A stretch of DNA of 64,000 nt, taken from NCBI GenBank assembly GCA_014526335.1, contig JACTAT010000032.1:4872914-4936913 (forward strand). Direction: 5' to 3'. The stretch comes from Chrysaora quinquecirrha (taxonomy: Eukaryota > Cnidaria > Scyphozoa > Semaeostomeae > Pelagiidae). This document shows, piece after piece, positions 46,754 through 58,549 of this stretch. Below the pieces are notes generated by a model. That model was not told the origin of the DNA. It was given only the letters and a program-made list of their open reading frames with translations, and did not search any database. The translations under genes were made by a program, and so were the position numbers. Numbering within the stretch: the stretch's first letter is position 1; each line of letters starts with the position of its first letter.

Positions 46754-47496
46754 GGTAGTCGTATTTCACTAAAAGTTTACCCTGAATATCAATAAATGAT
46801 TCTATACCAAAGAATACCAGTTCGCTACAGTGGTTAAACTAACTTTTTATTCGCAATTCACATATCTATTAAATTTACCGTTAGATTTTCCTATATTAAA
46901 TTTTCTTTTCCGTATAGCGTGCATTTTTCTAAGTTCGAAAGGGCATGACTTCAAACGTTTTCCCACTATCCTATAACCAATTCCACGGTAGAAATCACTC
47001 GTTTTACTTAAGGCCCCCATCACGCTAAATTGCTACTTACGGGTACTCTTCCAGAAAGGCTCATATAGTAATAAGCAGGGAATTTTGACAAGTGATATTT
47101 TGAAGTTGAAATATAGCTCTATCTAGTAAATAGGAGAGGCTTTATACATGGTCTTAAAAATTTCCTTTACGCTTTGATTTACATTTGCAACATGGTGGGA
47201 GAAATGAAACAAATTTGCAATGGCGTGGCATGTGACGAGTTGAAGTGACCTGCGTTCAGATCTTCACTTTTAAGACAATCATCACAGTAACACAGAGCAA
47301 AATTTAAATTTTCGTTAAAGAGCATAATTATTTCATTTTCCCATATGCCGACCAGCCAAGCTGGTTTCGTCACATGGAATAAACATTGCCAACTCATTCG
47401 CTGTTCAAGGATATTCAAGGATAAAAAGTGACCGAACTGACGAACTCTCGCTTACGCTTATTTTTGTAAATCTATGTACAGTAGTATATCGCATGG

Positions 47497-48183
47497 CATG
47501 TAGCACGCTAGCGAATCTATAATCACTACTGTGGTGGATAATCACTACTGTGGTGGTACTATTTGCGTACTGTGATGGTAGTTTCTGCGTACTGTGGTGG
47601 ATAATCGCTACTTGTGGTGGGCTACTATGCTTGCGGTGGTGGTGGCAGTTTTCGCGTACTGTGGTGGATTTTGTGGTTTTTTCTTGCTTGATCTATAGAG
47701 TTTTGCTATGATTTCGTATTCACCACATAAAGCATTATAACCCACCACAAAGTAGTGATTATCCACCACAGTACGCAAAAACTACCACCACAGTGCGCAA
47801 ATAGTACCACCACAGTAGTGATTATCCACCACAGTACGCAAAAACTACCACCACAACAAGCATCATAACCCACCCCAAGTAGTGATTATCCACCACATTA
47901 CGCTAAAACTACCACGACAACAAGCATCATAACCCACCCCAAGTAGTGATTATCCACCACATTACGCTAAAACTGCCACCACTGCAAGCACAGTAACCCA
48001 CCAAAAGTAGTGATTATCCACCACAGTACTCCAAATCTGCCACCACCGCAAGCATAGTAACCAACCACAAGTAGTGATTATCCACCACAGTACGCAGAAA
48101 CTGCCACCACAGTATGCAAATAGTACCACCACAGTAGTGATTATCCACCATAGTAGTGATTATAGATTCGCTAGCGTGTTTAG
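47497..48183. mobile_element. GTGGTGG-type palindromic element (most complete copy)
   Basis: Left GCACGCTAGCGAATCTATAA, right TTATAGATTCGCTAGCGTG. The interior is GTGGTGGATAATCACTACTG-type blocks on the left and CCACCACAGTACGCAAAAAC-type blocks on the right, meeting near 47720 (TTGATCTATAGAG). Confidence 0.85.
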
Positions 48184-48550
48184 GTAAGAAATGTTTTGCC
48201 GTTGTGTATCGTACGGCCATCTGCATTTGCATTACCTGGTGATTGTAATCCAATTTTGAACGTTCTTCATCTCCGGGTGTCATGGTTATGTTTTCTCTTA
48301 TGAGAGCCTAAAAACATCACTGCAACAAAATTAGTGTTAAAAGTAGTGTTTTTGTGCTATGCTTTGTTGAACGACACGTAGCTATAGGCTAGACTCACTA
48401 CATAAGTCCCACTACTTCGCTCGATGTTGTTGTTGTTTTTTTCTACAATCGCTCCGTGTGGCCCATGAGAGTCTTGAGCCGGAATGTCGGTCGACTTGAA
48501 GACAAGTTGTGAGTCTTATAAAAGAGATAGAAACAAGCCGAAAACATCAT

Positions 48551-48688
48551 TACACACTTTTTTTTATAAGAATACAGTCTATAAGAATGTTCAGGCTCAA
48601 AATTGCCAAAGAACAATGGAAATTTAAGAATAACAATGGAAAAGTTCGAGCCTCGGCAAAAATTAGGATATTCTTATAAAATTAAAGG
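48551..48688. mobile_element. short TACAC element, word AAGAATA
   Basis: TACACACTTTTTTTTATAAG then AATACAGTC at the left, ATTCTTATAAAATTAAAGG at the right. An internally deleted relative of 12098-12496 (shared CAGGCTCAAAATTGC and GAGCCTCGGCAAAAA). Confidence 0.65.
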
Positions 48689-48699
48689 TACCCATTAGC

Positions 48700-50555
48700 C
48701 ATGTTTATAGAATGAGATCATGCCTATATGATTATGAGATCGCCATTAACAGAATAGAATTGCCACTAATTTCAACCTAGTTCCCGCTTGTTCACTCTGT
48801 TTACCACTGAACACAGCTTCACCCCCTCTGTAGCTGTTTTTCTTCTAAATCCACCTTCATTTTTCCCTGACAGCCATCTGAACCCCCTTTGTTTTGACCT
48901 GTTTGCGGTGATTTTCAATTTATTTCCGCTTTTTGCTTTTACTCTTTCCCGTTCGTTTTCGCATGTTCCACTGATTCCTGCTGTTTCCTACTCATTCCCG
49001 ATCATTTCTGACTTTGTTCCTTGTTCCAGCTTTTAGAGATACTTGTAAAATTGCTTTTGCGCAAATGGCTTTTGATTGAGTCGTAAACAAATTAAGGCAG
49101 AACAAAAGAATCATGATGCGTTGAGTGCTAACCAAACACTTAAAACTCACAGAAAATCGAACATTTGATCAACTTGAAACACCAAAAGCATTTGGAAAAA
49201 TACGGCAAAAACTACCTAGGCAGAAAATGCTTCGTTCAAACCAAGAATCACGTTTCTACATGAAACAGAGCAGGAGCAGTTCGTGTTTAATAGTTTAGAA
49301 GGCTCAGTATGGGACGGTGGAACAATGAGCAACTTATTGTTTTTACAATTGTTTTCATTTTCTTCACAGAGAATAGAAATACCTATCTTTTGTTACAAGA
49401 CCTTTTGTTACAACATTCCTAATTCCTATCTTCCATCCAGTTTGCGAAAACCCCCACATCATGTTTGAATTCTTCAAACATAAAAAGTGTGTAGATTCGC
49501 TATGAAATTTTACAACAGAATTTGAAATAAAAATTGGAATCAATTCTCGAATAAAGTCAAGAGAGCATTAAGAGTCCCTGGTCGGAAGCATTCCGACTTT
49601 TACACATACTGGTAAAATGAAAACAAGGCTTCTTTTTTTAGCCATTTCCAGGGCTGTAAGAACATGAGTCTCTGTTGGAGTGACAAATCAAAATAAGGGA
49701 TCGCGCCGCGTCTCGTTCCTGTATCACGCCATAAATGGCTTTTTTGTGTTGTGCATCTGTGAAGTGGGATGTGACAAGAAGTGGCTTGTGGTTGGGCAAA
49801 ACGAGCAAAACCCTTCAAGGGTAGCTATCCATGTTGGGCGGGCCATGCCAGAAAACTTGTTGCGTGCTATCAATAGCTAGCAATACACAGAACCGATGGC
49901 ATGGGTCGATTCTGTCAGGTAGAAATGCGGCAGCTGTTGAGTGGGTGCACGGGTGATAAGAGGGGTGCCGGTGTCCCCAAAAGCAAACATCCATGTCCAG
50001 CTCTGGTGTGAAATATGTAATTAAGGTTTCACTGCCAGGAAGTCAAAGATGTAGTTGTGACATTTTTTAGCCTTTTTGTGGACCATGCAGTTCTAATTGA
50101 ACTTCTAAGCAGTGATCACATGCACATGCACGTTACAATGCATAGAACAAAGAAGCAAAGAAGAGTCGATAAAATGTGTTTGGTTTTTTAGGTGCATTTG
50201 CCGGGGTGTAGCCAGTTCGTTTCTCATTGGCTGGAGGTATGTCACATACCTTCTATTGTTTAGCATAACTAAGGGAGTTAGGCACATGCGATTGTTCAAA
50301 TACTTATGATACCACTGAGAAGAATAGAAGGAAGTTGTATCCTGGGAGAATTAATGCAGCATCTGTATCAGTTATGGGTGATGCAAAATTGCAGGCAGCA
50401 TGGAAAGGGGATGATTAACTGCAGTTGAGCCTGCGTCAGAACATTTATATTGCTATAAATGGGTAAAAAATGTCACAAGTTTTTCATACATGGGTAAAAA
50501 AATTTTGCAAACTTGTTGGTAGACATGGGTGGGTTTGGCAAACCTGGGCGGCACA
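48700..50555. other. region with no recognised gene
   Basis: Short frames only. 48780-49040 is pyrimidine-rich on the + strand. 50460-50555 leads into the half copy of the GGCGGCAC...TCTAG palindromic element. No exon could be supported. Confidence 0.3.
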
Positions 50556-53256
50556 TCTAGTGCGTCGAACAATGACGTAACTCCCCCCGGGGAATTTTTT
50601 ATCAACAAGTACGGCAGAAGTAGTAAATTCATGCCCGCTCCTGCTTCTATGTTTATGGATATGTTACTCTTGGGTCCATAATAGAGGAGGTTGTTGTTGT
50701 TGTTGTTGTTGTTGTTACTTTATTTAGAGTAGGCTGTTATTTCGAGCTTTTTCTGCTAATTTAGGCCTGCTATGCATGCCGCGTCCAGGCATGGGACCCC
50801 TAGTTTAAGTAACGTCCCTTCCGAAGGACGGCAGAGTTAGTCATCCATCTGGAAAGTCACCCATCCTGACCTCACACGACCAAGCTTAACTTTCGAATAT
50901 TGAAACTTCTTGGACCCTAATGGAAGTGAACATCACGAAGAAAAGTAACACAAAAACGTAGCTGCTACAATCTTAGACAAAAATTTTGAGACGATCTCTT
51001 CTAACTCAACTGTTTTAACCATAAAAAATCAACCCCCTCCCCCAAATCAACATTGACTAGGGGGATGGGGTTTAGAGTAAATAACCTGCATAAAAGAAAG
51101 AACAGTTCATTTTATGTTGCTACATCTCATCAAGTTTTGTCTGTAGCTTCAGGAGTTTGAAAAAACAATTTCGACGATTCCATAAATGAGATGTTTGCGT
51201 GGTGGGAAATTCGCATATTGCAAACAGAAAAGTGCTGTAGTTACTGTCTATCTTTCTCAGTTGCTACAGAGTTGAAGGTATTTACAAAGAGAAATATTTA
51301 AATTTGCTTAAGTTATTTCATTTTTACACATGGCAGTCAGCCACCCGGGTTTCACAACATGGAATGAGAAATTAATGAGTGGAGAAGAACATGTCTCAAT
51401 AAGCACTTGGAGGGCTAGAACAACCAATAGAATAGCAGGAGAAAAATTGACTTATCTAGTCTGATCTAATTTTATTTTTTGTCCTGAATGAACTTTATGG
51501 ATTTTTAGTTTACACGTACACTTTTTTTTAATAAGCAACCGCTCAATAAGCAACTAGGGCTGAACTGGCCTTAACATTAAGCACCTTGAGGGCTCAATTG
51601 AATTACTGTAAGCAACTAAGAAGTTAAAAAACCGAGCTTATATACTCTTTCTTGTTGTTAGGAAACTGTTCGTTCTTATGTTTTCATGTTGAAGTTCGTT
51701 AGCTAACGTTTTTCCACTTACTGTCTCCCAAAAGTTGTGTTGTAGGCCTAACAGTTGATGATTTTGACCCGTTATAAGTCAGGGGTGGTTGTTAGGTACA
51801 AAAAATGTTAAGCAACTTTTAAGCAACTTTGAGGGCTGAAATGTCTAAAATTTTAAGCAACTTTGAGGGCTGGACGAAAGTCAAGTTGCTTACTAAAAAG
51901 AGCATTTTTTATAAGAAACCCTTTATAAGAAATCCAGACTCTCGAATGGCCAAAAATTTAAGAAACTCCAGTACTGGAAATTGTTTACGTAAGCAACTTT
52001 TCACCTCAGAAAGCGAAAAATGTTCTTTTAATTCCCGTGTTTCGTCTGTAATAACCCATTTCTGTGATAAGCAGACAAACAGGAAAGCCATATGCATTCA
52101 AATACGATCGATAAATGGGTTTGGAACATCAATCAGATAGAATAACTATGTTGACAATATGGATATTCAAGAAACTCTTAAGAAACTTTCAGTAGTCAAA
52201 ATTTGAAAATTTTAAGAAACTTTGCAGTACTGGATCAACTTTTTAGTATCTTATAAAAAAATAAGTGTACACTTGATCAGTTATTGTCATATAGCCTATT
52301 TATACTGCTATTGAATGATAATAATAATAATGTTTGAAGGATTTTACTGCACAAATACGGATAAAATTAGATTTTGAGAAAGATTTAATGATGCTACAGC
52401 CTTTTTTGATTACATTTCATGATTTTTTCATTGAAACTATGTAGAATGTTAGTCCTTACATGACACCTGCTGTAACTAAGATTCTCGAAAGTAACACTAA
52501 AATCTTAAGCACTTAAAGATGATCTCAATAAATTTGCCACAGCAAAAGCGCATTTTAATGGAGTTTTCCCAGTCAGGTAGATGGGGTATCCATGGGCTTA
52601 GCCCTCACCCCTGTTCTAGCTAACCGTTTTATGGGGCACGAGGAAAAGACTTGGCTTGGCAGGTACGATGATCCTCCTATTATTCTATCATAAATAGCTG
52701 CGTGGATGGCACTTTCCGTCTATCTAAAATCAAGAACACTTTTTTGGATTACAATACACTTTTTTCAATAAGCAACTCGATTTTGGTCCAGCCCTCAAGA
52801 GTTGCTTAACATATCTAGGATTTAGCCGTCACAGAATGCCTGGTATCCCCTAAAACCTCTTATTTTGGCTCTTTTCTGGCTTCTCAATGTAATTGACAAG
52901 TTTGCAAGGATGTACAGTATAAAGAAAGCTATTTCACCAGAAATTTTAGCACAATCTCAGCCCTGGTTGCTTATTTAACAGTTGCTTATTAAAAAAAAAG
53001 AGTGCAAAAACCAGCACCCAAACATAAGATTTACCTTGGAGAAAGAGGTGAACAATAAATTAGCTTTCCTTGACGTATTAATCGACAACAAGGCTCCGGG
53101 GTTTCCAACTCTCCCACGAAATTTGTTCGCCGTAACAAAACCCAACACGAACTAATTATTTTAAACATACATCATTTCAAACAAAAGCTGCGTAAAATAT
53201 TACTTAATACAGAAAACTGATCACGTGGTACAAACAGAGTATAGTTATTGGTTAAT
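50556..53256. repeat. 2.6-kb duplicated segment, copy 1
   Basis: Nearly identical, base for base over long stretches, to 56624-57533 plus 61768-63164. Private differences: an extra inverted-repeat element at 52754-53005, and about 130 bp (roughly 51835-51965) that copy 2 lacks. It includes a (GTT)n run near 50692 and two TACAC-type elements at about 51513-52268. It holds the uninterrupted hAT target site GTCTGATC at 51459-51466. Confidence 0.9.
52754..53005. mobile_element. TACAC-type element, word AAGCAAC, present in copy 1 only
   Basis: TACACTTTTTTCAATAAGCA then AC at the left, GTTGCTTATTAAAAAAAAAG then AGTG at the right. Copy 2 has the empty sequence GGATTACATTAAAAACCAGC at about 62911-62935. 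Body similar to 25574-25832. Confidence 0.8.
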
Positions 53257-53423
53257 TGGCAAAAGCTGAAAAGACTGTGGTGGGTTCAACAAAGGACACG
53301 TGGGAGACCATTCAAGGAGATACCAGATGCCAAGAAGAAACTGGAATTGGAATTCAAATTAAAACGAAAAAATAAGGTTGACAATGTTATCAGCTAGGTG
53401 ATCTTCTTGTTCTCATTTTTTTT

Positions 53424-56400
53424 ATGACACGTCTCCCGAAGCCAGGTAATTTTTACAATTTTTCAGAAGTTGGTTTTTGGAATGTAAACAGTATATTTTA
53501 TAAGATTGGTGGTAGTAGGACCTCAAAAGTTACAGAGAGCGAATTTCGTAAAAGAATAACGAATCTAGACATCTTCTGCCGAGCTGAGAGTCATATTGGG
53601 CCTAATCACACTAGCGTACTTCGCTAGCGTGCTAATGAAGGTGATATAGATGGCTTCACTCATTTCATTGCCAAAAGACGAGTAAGCAGTAACAATAGAT
53701 ATTTTTGTGGGCTTAGTACATTGCATTGTACATTGCTTTTGTCTACATGCCACCGCAGAATTCGCCATATCTCGCTAAGACAGGTCAGGATATCGGTGGT
53801 CTTTATAGCCAGTTAGAATCAGATGTTGCAAACTATAATTGTTTGGGCGACATATTTCTATTAGGTGTCTTTAACGCCTATACTGGAGTGGTTAATAGAG
53901 ATGTTATCCAATTTGATAGCTCACATAGTGACTATATTGCATTGCCTGAAAATCATCGAGATGATACTCCGCTCTTGTTGAGAAATAACCTGTGATAGTG
54001 GAAAACTGCTTTTGGATGTTTGCACAGGGTCCTCCCTAAGAATTTTAAATTTCATAATAACTTTACACGTTATCCACTTCATAGCCAATTAAACAATTTA
54101 GATCCAAGCATAATAGATTATGGTCTAGCACATACATAGAATCCCTTAGAAAAGTTAGAAAAATCTATGTTGGGCATCTAACCTCCATCTTAGATCACTG
54201 CTGTATCTCAATTAAAATTGGTGTCAAAACTCCACCAAGCTTTGTTAGTACCACTCAAACTGGAAGGAGAGCCGGATTTTCTGAAGCCCCTGATAAATTT
54301 CGCTGGGATGAAACACTCGCTGATTCTTTCTTATCGTCCATTAACTCTGTTGAGTGCAGAGGGAAACTTAACTCCTTTGCGACTCATCCTTTTCCAAACA
54401 CTAATAAAGGTGTTGATGACGCTGTCAATGAACTCACTGGCTTTATTAACGTGGCTGCTTCAGCAGTTATCCCTAAAAAGATCCCCGGTGGCAAACGAGG
54501 GAAAAGTAGAAATAAAATACAGAATAAATGGATATCTAAAGAATCTCTGCAGATGAAAAATAAACTCACACGCTTAGCACGTAAATTAAAAGAGTCACCG
54601 TTTGATACCGATCTGAGAACCAGATACAGATCGACTTATCTTGGCTACAAAACACTTCTTCAAAAACTGAAAAGGTCCTATGACTCAAGCATAAAGAATA
54701 GACTTCGAGCGATGGAGGGGAACGACCCTAAATCTCTTTGGAAATTGATAAGACAAATATAAAATGAAAAAAATGAAGGAATAGGTACTTCAAGTTCGAA
54801 TATTTCACAAATCTCTACACAGGAAATAGTAATAATGAGGAAGATTCTACTGCTTGTGCCACTGTCTTTAAATCTTACTTACAACAGGATCTTAGGAACG
54901 AAGATGTTTCTAAATGGCTTAACGCTCCTTTCACGGAAGAAGAAAGTGTTTGTGCCAGCAAACAAAAACATAACAATGCTGTCGCAATGTGCGAAGCCCG
55001 GGGGGGGTACTTCAATGTGTCCATGATTAGACGTGAATCTGGACTTTGACAAAAGGACCCATTTGTATGATAGGATTTTCAAGGATTTCTGACCCATTTG
55101 CATGAAAATCGGGAAATTTCAAGCCCTTGTGTATGAATTTGGTTGATTTTAAAACCCTTTTACAGTGCTAGATACCACTCCCGACCTAATTGCCAATGAG
55201 TAATCACCACTAATCGCTTCTTTAACAGTTGGTTGCCATTGTCGACTTTCACGCACAATTCATGTAAATTAAGCCTAGCCGTGATTTTCGCTCAATCATA
55301 ATCAATGTATTTGAAATATTACACGACAGTCAAAAATATATCAGCCTGAAAAATTTTTGATCCAAATTTGGGGAGGGGGGCAGATCTCCAGTAAATAAAT
55401 GCTTATTTACAGTAATCCATATGTATTCTTTTCGTGGTATAGTCATTCGCTTTTATGCACCTGCGGACCGCGAAAGCATAAAAAAGTAAACGAAACTATT
55501 GAAATTGAAGACCAAAAAATGAAAAATTTGGTGGAGGGCATAAACGGATAGAGTTATTACAATAAATAGATCGAGTATGAAAACATAGGTAGGTAGGTAG
55601 GTAGGTAGGTAGGTAGGTAGGTAGATAGGTAGGTCTCTCTATACCTGTATCAGTGAATCGCATCCCCACATAATGTGCTCATCCTTCGCACATAAAAATG
55701 GCAAATCTGGAGGCATCGATAAAATTTGAAACGAATTTTGAAACTAGGTCGATTTATCCTCGCAAAGCCGCTAGTGAAAATGGTCAACCTAATTCAAGAT
55801 TCTAGCCTCTCCCCAGAACAATGGTCCGTTAACGTCTTATCGGTTAAGCATAAGGGGGGCTGCAAAGATAACCTGGAAGACTATAGCGGTAAAAGTGTTG
55901 GCTCCTGTCTAGGTAAATTGTTTGGTGCTATTTTAACACAACGATTAGAAAAAACAATAAGTGAGTTCTGATTAATTAGCAAGAACCAGATTAGCTTTCT
56001 CAAGAACTACCGTAGTAGTGACCATGTCTTTGTTGTAAAAATTTTGATTAACAATATGGTTAGGGGTAAAGGTAGACCAATATACTTGGCGTTTATTGAT
56101 TTAAAAAAGCATCTGACACTGTGAACAGATCTTACCTATTTCAGAAATTATGGGCTTTTGGCTTTGAGGGTCCCTTTTTGGAAATTCTTAAGTCTATGTA
56201 TCATAATGTACAGCAAAGAATAAAACTAAATGATATCCTGATAGAACCCATAAAATCTACGAAAGGGCTAAAACAAGGTTGTAATATGTCACCCTTGCTT
56301 TGCAACTTCTTTATCGATGATTTGGCTGCTGAATTTGATTACACTTGTGATCAGGCTAACCTAGATGATTTAAATTTCAGCCATCTATTGCATGCCGATT

Positions 56401-56620
56401 ATCTGGTCTTACTCTCTATATCAGAGAGAGGCCTCCAAAAATGCCTTGATAAGCTAGAGGGGTTCTGTCATAGCATAGGTGGAGTCTAACTGTAAACTTA
56501 AGGAAGAGTAATATAGTTATTTTCAACAAAACAGGCAAAATACCGAAAGATTTAAGCTTCAAATTTGAATCTAAACCAATGCTTATTACACATAGGTACA
56601 AGTAACTTGGAACTTTGCCA
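53424..56620 (+). pseudogene. decayed non-LTR retrotransposon (LINE)
   Basis: Fragments in shifting frames are in the order of a LINE ORF2. An AP-endonuclease start (FWNVNSIFYKIGG..., RAESHIGPNH with the catalytic-type Glu; LGVFNAYTG for GDFNAxTG) is followed by a linker (DLRTRYRSTYLGYKTLLQKL, PKSLWKLIRQ). Reverse transcriptase pieces follow (LIQDSSLSPEQWSVNVLSVKHKGG; STKGLKQGCNMSPLLCNFFI; LLHADYLVLL where active enzymes have ADD). Many stops and frame changes. It is interrupted at about 54981-55700 by another element and truncated at about 56620 by copy 2 of the duplication. Family not determined. Confidence 0.8.
54975..55705. mobile_element. TGTGCGAAG inverted-terminus element inserted in the LINE
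   Basis: Left GTCGCAATGTGCGAAG, right TCATCCTTCGCACATAAAA. The LINE frame resumes on the far side (KSGGIDKI-like text from about 55708). 55180-55700 resembles 42598-43350, including the (GTAG)n run at 55586-55625. Confidence 0.65.
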
Positions 56621-58508
56621 TCTAGTGTGTTGAACAATGACGTAACTCCCCCCGGAGAATTTTTTATCAACAAGTACGGCAGAAGTAGTAAATTCATGCC
56701 CGCTCCTGCTTCTATGTTTATGGATATGTTACTCTTGGGTCCATAATAGAGGAGGCTGTTGTTGTTGTTGTTGTTGTTGTTACTTTATTTAGAGTAGGCT
56801 GTTATTTCGAGCTTTTTCTGCTAATTTAGGCCTGCTATGCATGCCGCGTCCAGGCATGGGACCCCTAGTTTAAGTAACGTCCCTTCCGAAGGACGGCAGA
56901 GTTAGTCATCCATCTGGAAAGTCACCCATCCTGACCTCACACGACCAAGCTTAACTTTCGAATATTGAAACTTCTTGGACCCTAATGGAAGTGAACATCA
57001 CGAAGAAAAGTAACACAAAAACGTAGCTGCTACAATCTTAGACAAAAATTTTGAGACGATCTCTTCTAACTCAACTGTTTTAACCATCAAAAAAATCAAC
57101 CCCCTCCCCCAAATCAACATTGACTAGGGGGATGGGGTTTCGAGTAAAAAACCTGCATAAAAGAAAGAACAGTGCATTTTATGTTGCTACATCTCATCAA
57201 GATTTGTCTGTAGCTTCAGGAGTTTGAAAAAACAATTTCGACGATTCCATAAATGAGATGTTTGCGTGGTGGGAAATTCGCATATTGCAAACAGAAAAGT
57301 GCTGTAGTTACTGTCTATCTTTCTCAGTTGCTACAGAGTTGAAGGTCTTTACAAAGAGAAATATTTAAATTTGCTTAAGTTATTTCATTTTTACACATGG
57401 CAGTCAGCCACCCGGGTTTCACAACATGGAATGAGAAATTAATGAGTGGAGAAGAACATGTCTCAATAAGCACTTGGAGGACTAGAACAACCAATAGAAT
57501 AGCAGGAGAAAAATTGACTTATCTAGTCTGATCCAGAGTCCAGAAAACATTACGGTCGCACGGTCATTGACCGGAGGAAGGTTTTTAAAACAATAGGATA
57601 TGGAGGAAGGTTTTAAAAATTTTTTTATAAATAAGAATTTAGGCAATGCATTGTTACAATTTTATCATAATGTTTGGTTAGTATCTTACTTATTGTATAA
57701 TCTTAAATTACTAAAAATGCAGTCACTCCCATCTCTATAGAGTAATATGACTGGTTAATTAATAAATGTCCTTATATGTGTAAAAGAAAGTCAACACTAT
57801 TTTGAAACAAAAAGTCAACATATTTAAATTTAGCAGGCTCTTGCTGTCTGTGTGTGCATGCAATGCAGGGCACCTGAGGCTGACATAACTGGAGAGTCTC
57901 AGGGTTAAATCATGTTTTACATTTGAATTTCAATCATGGATCACTTTCTTTCTGTGCCCTTTGTTTGTTGCCACATCTAGGTATTATAGCAAAGCTATTG
58001 CATTACAGCTATTATTTGTAGAGTGAGTGTACGGTTTTAATGCCGTATTCATGTCCACAAACAGCTCTAAGAGAGGCATTCTTACCACCAACGCAGATTG
58101 ATAACATTAACAAGTCACTCTCGACAACCAAAGCTGGTTCCAGCAAGAAATGAATCACCGAATTTTCCCAAACTGCCACTGGTTCAAATACAGAACTCTT
58201 TTAAAAACAGCAAAAACAACAAGGTGTTCACTCTCCTTCTCATTGCCCATGCCTTATGCCTAGGCCATTTGGTTTTGTTGTTGTTGTCGGTAATTCCGTC
58301 CATAATGCAACACAGTACTGACTATCCCAACCGAAATAACATTGACGTCATAGGACGTCATTGAAATGATTGTGTGGGCAGGAGGTACAGCTGATGCGTG
58401 CGTGAATGAGGTGACGCAAATGACATTTCATACCAAAAAAGGGATACAACATCTTTTTCTAAAACTGGGTTATGACGAAATTCCCAAAAATATTCAGAAA
58501 GTAGAAAG

Positions 58509-58517
58509 TATATAAAA
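58509..58517 (+). promoter_or_regulatory. TATA box of the transposase gene
   Basis: TATATAAAA, about 40 bp before the first ATG (58550) and 100 bp before the second (58610), inside the transposon. Confidence 0.5.
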
Positions 58518-58549
58518 GTGAACGGTGACATAGAACTGTTCAGTTTTTA

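Noticed and set aside
54975..55140. The LINE as an intact, active retrotransposon
   Set aside because: Multiple stops and frame changes, an inserted element, and ADY in place of the catalytic ADD.
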